From the NCBI RefSeq assembly GCF_900156205.1, contig NZ_FTNA01000036.1, positions 1-30,000 on the forward strand: a stretch of DNA of 30,000 nucleotides, read 5' to 3'. The notes below the pieces were generated by a model that did no database searches, was not told where the DNA came from, and saw nothing but the letters and a program-made list of their open reading frames with translations. Made by a program: the position numbers and the translations under genes. This document shows, piece by piece, positions 23,629 to 30,000 of the stretch; position 1 is the stretch's first letter; each line of letters opens with the position of its first letter. Source of the DNA: Leptospira interrogans. GTDB taxonomy: Bacteria; Spirochaetota; Leptospiria; Leptospirales; Leptospiraceae.

Positions 23629-24534
23629 TTGAAAGAATCGGAAGTCATTCGTATCCTTTATCCACCTGGAATCGTTCAGACTGACGACTGTTATCTGGAC
23701 GAAGAAGGTCGGATCTACACAACCGATACGATCTGCGAAGGGACACATTTTAGAATCGAGTGGAGTGGTCCTAAAGAAATCGCTCAAAAACTCGTGGAAG
23801 TAAACGTCTCCGATATAGCTGCAGGAGGTGGAATTCCTACCAAAGCTTTTTTAAACCTCGGTCTTAGTACACAGTGTTCTAAAGAAGAATGGATCCTTCC
23901 TTTCTCTATTTCATTACAAGAATCTCTATCTTCCTATAACATAGAACTTTGTGGTGGAGACACGTATCGTTCTTCTTCTCTCAATCTAACTCTTACCTTG
24001 ATCGGTGTAACTACCAAACCTTGGAAACGTTCCGGTGGAAAAGATGGAGACTTTCTTTATCTCACAGGTTCAGTTGGTCTTTCTTTGCTTGGATATAAAA
24101 TATTGAAGGAGGGTCTAGATATTCCGGAACCACTTCGAAGTCTAGCTTTGGAAAGGCACCTCACACCTAAAGCACGATTGAAAGTTTCAAAAGAACTTTC
24201 AAAAAATTCTCCCGTTTCCTGTTGTATGGATCTAACCGACGGACTTTTATTGGATCTTCCAAAGTTAGCATCTTCTTCAAATCTTGGACTAAAAATCGAT
24301 CTGGAAAAAATTCCAATCCTTTCTAATATTCTCACCTACTTAAGTTTAGGCGAAGTCCTATCTTCCGGCGAAGAGCTAGAACTTATCTTTTTAAGTCCGG
24401 TTGAACTACCAAAAACATTATGCGAAACATCCTTGACCAAAATCGGAAATACAACATCGGATTGGAAAGGTGTGAAGTTTTTCCAAGGAAACTCAGAAAA
24501 AACCTTTGAGCATCTAGGGTTTGAACATTTTTGA
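23629..24534 (+). CDS. thiL: Thiamine-monophosphate kinase
   Basis: 301 residues from the TTG at 23629, chosen because GAAGGA lies about 10 bases upstream; the TTG at 23611 is in frame but has no ribosome binding site. It phosphorylates thiamine monophosphate to the active cofactor thiamine diphosphate, using ATP. AIR-synthase-like motifs: [22 protein letters not shown] (metal/substrate loop), [20 protein letters not shown] (the D-I-A-A metal motif), [20 protein letters not shown] and [17 protein letters not shown] (second metal site). No other thi gene is nearby. Confidence 0.93.
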   Translation: MKESEVIRILYPPGIVQTDDCYLDEEGRIYTTDTICEGTHFRIEWSGPKEIAQKLVEVNVSDIAAGGGIPTKAFLNLGLSTQCSKEEWILPFSISLQESLSSYNIELCGGDTYRSSSLNLTLTLIGVTTKPWKRSGGKDGDFLYLTGSVGLSLLGYKILKEGLDIPEPLRSLALERHLTPKARLKVSKELSKNSPVSCCMDLTDGLLLDLPKLASSSNLGLKIDLEKIPILSNILTYLSLGEVLSSGEELELIFLSPVELPKTLCETSLTKIGNTTSDWKGVKFFQGNSEKTFEHLGFEHF

Positions 24535-25168
24535 GTTTTTAAAATAACATGAGCTTGGGCTAAAGAGAGGGTAAAAGTTGAAAATTGTTTTTGGAAAAAA
24601 GGAAAATACAACTAAACCCTTAATAGATCAACGACCCAATTGAAAACTCCGATTGAATGTAGGCTCAGTGTAATAATTTTTATTTTCTGAAAGTTATTTT
24701 TTCGTAAGAGAAACTTGGCAGCACTGAGTGGAAACTCACACATTCGAAAACTTTTTTAATGTTCTCACGCAGAACTTACGTTGCGAAAACCATTCCTTTT
24801 ACTCTACTTCTATCTAAAACGTAGGAACTCCTAAAAATTTTAGACTTTTTGAATCCACAACTTGTTCACTGCTACCATTTGAATGGGAAGTCCAAACTTT
24901 TACCGATTATCAAAAATTTGTTTATAAAATCAATTGTGGGAACTACCACAAACCTGAGATTTTACAGATAAATTCTAAAATTGTAGGAACACACGAATCT
25001 AAGATTTTAGGATAAAATCCTGAACCGTTTTAATTTTAAAATATCTATCGCTTGTTTTATTTACAAACTCTCAATTTTTAAAAGAATCTTAACATTTTTT
25101 CCCTTAATCCTTTCTCAGTCCATTTTTTTCAAACCCATATTAATTTCGAGATTTCATTGGAGGTTACG
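24535..25168. other. Gap with dispersed repeats, ending in the 5' leader of a dead gene
   Basis: Contains GAACTTACGTTG at 24772-24783, a GTAGGAACTCCTA variant near 24821 and the second 56-bp repeat copy at 24935-24990. The last bases carry a strong GGAGG ribosome binding site (25159-25163) for the decayed lipoprotein gene. Confidence 0.65.
24935..24990 (+). repeat. 56-bp dispersed repeat, copy 2
   Basis: Begins TGTGGGAACTACCACA; differs from 1802-1857 at one position only. Confidence 0.9.
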
Positions 25169-26270
25169 ATGAAACCATATACAAAAAACGGACTGAGAAA
25201 GATATTTTCGATTCTTTCCACCGTCATACTTTCGATTTTATTCTGATTCATTGCAAAAAGGATAGCGACGATAATACGAATCTTTTACTTACTATGATGC
25301 TTATAGACAGAAATAAGGCAGAATTCAAACTTTCCAGCGCCAATTCTTTAGCCGCTGCACGAATCGCAAACTCAAGACAATCTAGAATTCAATCCTCTGG
25401 GGCCGGCCTTTTGGTCGATTTAGCGGGGAAAACCCTCTCAATTACGGAGACGGGGCTGAAGACGGTTTTACGGATCATTTTATCACTCCTGCTGCAACGG
25501 ATATAGAAGTATGCCAAATGGTAGCTTATAAATCCGTAGCAAACGGCGGCCGGCAGTCGGAACGGAAACACTTGAAAATGCAAACTGGCATCTGCTTCAT
25601 GGTGGAGGAGAATACGGACCTTGTAGTACGATGATGCCGGTGGACTCACAGGAGGAGAGGGTGCGTTTACAAATCTAGACCTGCATAATCCGATTTAAAA
25701 AATTACGATCGAATCGGAATCATCGCACATTCTCTCTTATATTACCTAAACCCCGATCAAACACCTGACAATTCTCATCGATATACCAGTTTTTTCTTAA
25801 ACAATATGATCCATAACGGAATTCGAGTGGGAAACGTACGCAGAGGCGATGTAGGCTTTTCCAAAGGATGCCCAGAATCCTGGTTAACGTCTCCTGCTAC
25901 ATCTATATCAGTATGTTCAATATGTCGGAAATGGCGTTTAGTCCAAACTGTAAGCCCTGATCGATTCCACTACCGGGTTTTTTATGACTGGTTTTGATGA
26001 TTATATCACCAAGCCGGATCAATTCTACAATCCACCGCCGGTGCCTTTGTGGATGGCAATCCACTCACATTCCAATTGCCCGCGATCGCGAATAGACTTG
26101 CTGAGACGGATGCATATGTTTTGGTCGTACCATTCGATTCGTCCAAAGGCGCGGGCAGAATGTTATTCGAAGTCTCGATCGATAACGTTTTGTTCTGGGA
26201 TGCAAACGACGTATATTCTCCGCAGTTGAGTCCAGGCGACAGACCGAACGCAACGAGTGGGGGACGATAA
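25169..26270 (+). pseudogene. Decayed lipoprotein-like gene with several frameshifts and a stop
   Basis: An intact GGAGG 5 bases before the ATG starts MKPYTKNGLRKIFSILSTVI, a lipoprotein-type signal, broken by a TGA at the expected lipobox. The frame then continues elsewhere: KKDSDDNTNLLLTMMLIDRN and [20 protein letters not shown]; later [55 protein letters not shown] with [20 protein letters not shown]; and finally [20 protein letters not shown] with [20 protein letters not shown], ending ATSGGR at a TAA (26268-26270). Stitching the frames gives a protein of roughly 360 residues. I do not recognise its family. The base composition is visibly more G/C-rich than the flanking gaps, as expected for former coding DNA. 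Confidence 0.75.
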
Positions 26271-26382
26271 CTTAACGAATTCCACCAGAAAAAATCTGAT
26301 TTTCCACGTGCCTACGATTGTCGGTTCTTTAAAATAAATTTCCGAGTAGAAACAACGAATACACATTTAATCTGTTAAAATA

Positions 26383-26409
26383 AAAAAGGAGAGGAAACCT
26401 CTCCTTTAT
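26383..26409 (-). terminator. Rho-independent terminator after rpsG
   Basis: AAAGGAGAGG (26385-26394) and CCTCTCCTTT (26398-26407) form a 10-base stem with a 3-base loop. On the minus strand TTTATTTT follows. It lies about 45 bases after the rpsG stop. Confidence 0.93.
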
Positions 26410-26453
26410 GATCTGAAATCGACTTCGATTGCCGAAGCCTATAAAACTCTTTT

Positions 26454-26932
<479 letters not shown>

Positions 26933-26945
26933 TAAATTCTCCCGA

Positions 26946-30000
<3,055 letters not shown>

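Noticed and set aside
24336..24611. 91-codon minus-strand frame over the end of thiL
   Set aside because: No ribosome binding site or recognisable domain; mostly antisense to thiL.
25389..26366. Minus-strand frames over the decayed lipoprotein gene
   Set aside because: The plus-strand segments read as exported-protein sequence with a ribosome binding site; the minus-strand frames are short and featureless.

Overview
The window is AT-rich chromosomal DNA of a spirochaete, almost certainly a pathogenic Leptospira close to L. interrogans. The reasons are the rpoC-rpsL-rpsG block without fusA, a PF07598 (DUF1561)-type 'virulence-modifying' protein at the left edge, Leptospira-style lipoprotein signals, and long non-coding gaps filled with short dispersed repeats such as TGTGGGAACTACCACA. 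No rRNA, tRNA, CRISPR array or intact insertion sequence was seen.

Layout. 1-976: C-terminal part of the PF07598-like protein (+). 977-2535: repeat-rich gap. 2536-4548: two-gene operon (-) of a secreted protein and a membrane protein, neither recognised. 4549-6046: repeat-rich gap with two copies of a ~100 bp terminal-inverted-repeat element. 6047-7114: DUF1565 beta-helix lipoprotein (+) with its own terminator. 7487-9675: operon (-) of a coiled-coil exported protein and an Amidase_3 peptidoglycan amidase. 9901-14705: tightly coupled four-gene operon (-): active M16 protease, degenerate M16 partner, RNase Z-like hydrolase, O-methyltransferase. 14797-15947: divergent pair of exported/lipoprotein genes (+). 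15948-16909: repeat-rich gap. 16910-21011 (-): alaS-yajQ, an Uma2-like gene remnant, and a small DsbD-alpha-like periplasmic protein. 21095-21953 (-): rplM-rpsI with a strong terminator. 21954-22939: repeat-rich gap. 22940-23569: YceI-family protein (-), divergent from thiL (+, 23629-24534). 25169-26270: decayed lipoprotein gene. 26454-27320 (-): rpsL-rpsG with terminator. 27718 to the right edge (-): rpoC 3' part.

The conserved genes are information processing (rpoC, rpsL, rpsG, rplM, rpsI, alaS), cofactor synthesis (thiL) and envelope maintenance (amidase, M16 proteases, DsbD-alpha-like protein). They sit in compact operons with 1-4 bp overlaps, separated by 0.4-1.5 kb gaps. The gaps are the unusual part. 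They hold two families of terminal-inverted-repeat elements (at least five and three copies), a very frequent 16-base motif, and remnants of dead genes. No complete new defence or biosynthetic system is visible. The most interesting items are the possible papain-like Cys-His-Asn arrangement in the PF07598-type protein and the MITE-like repeat families.
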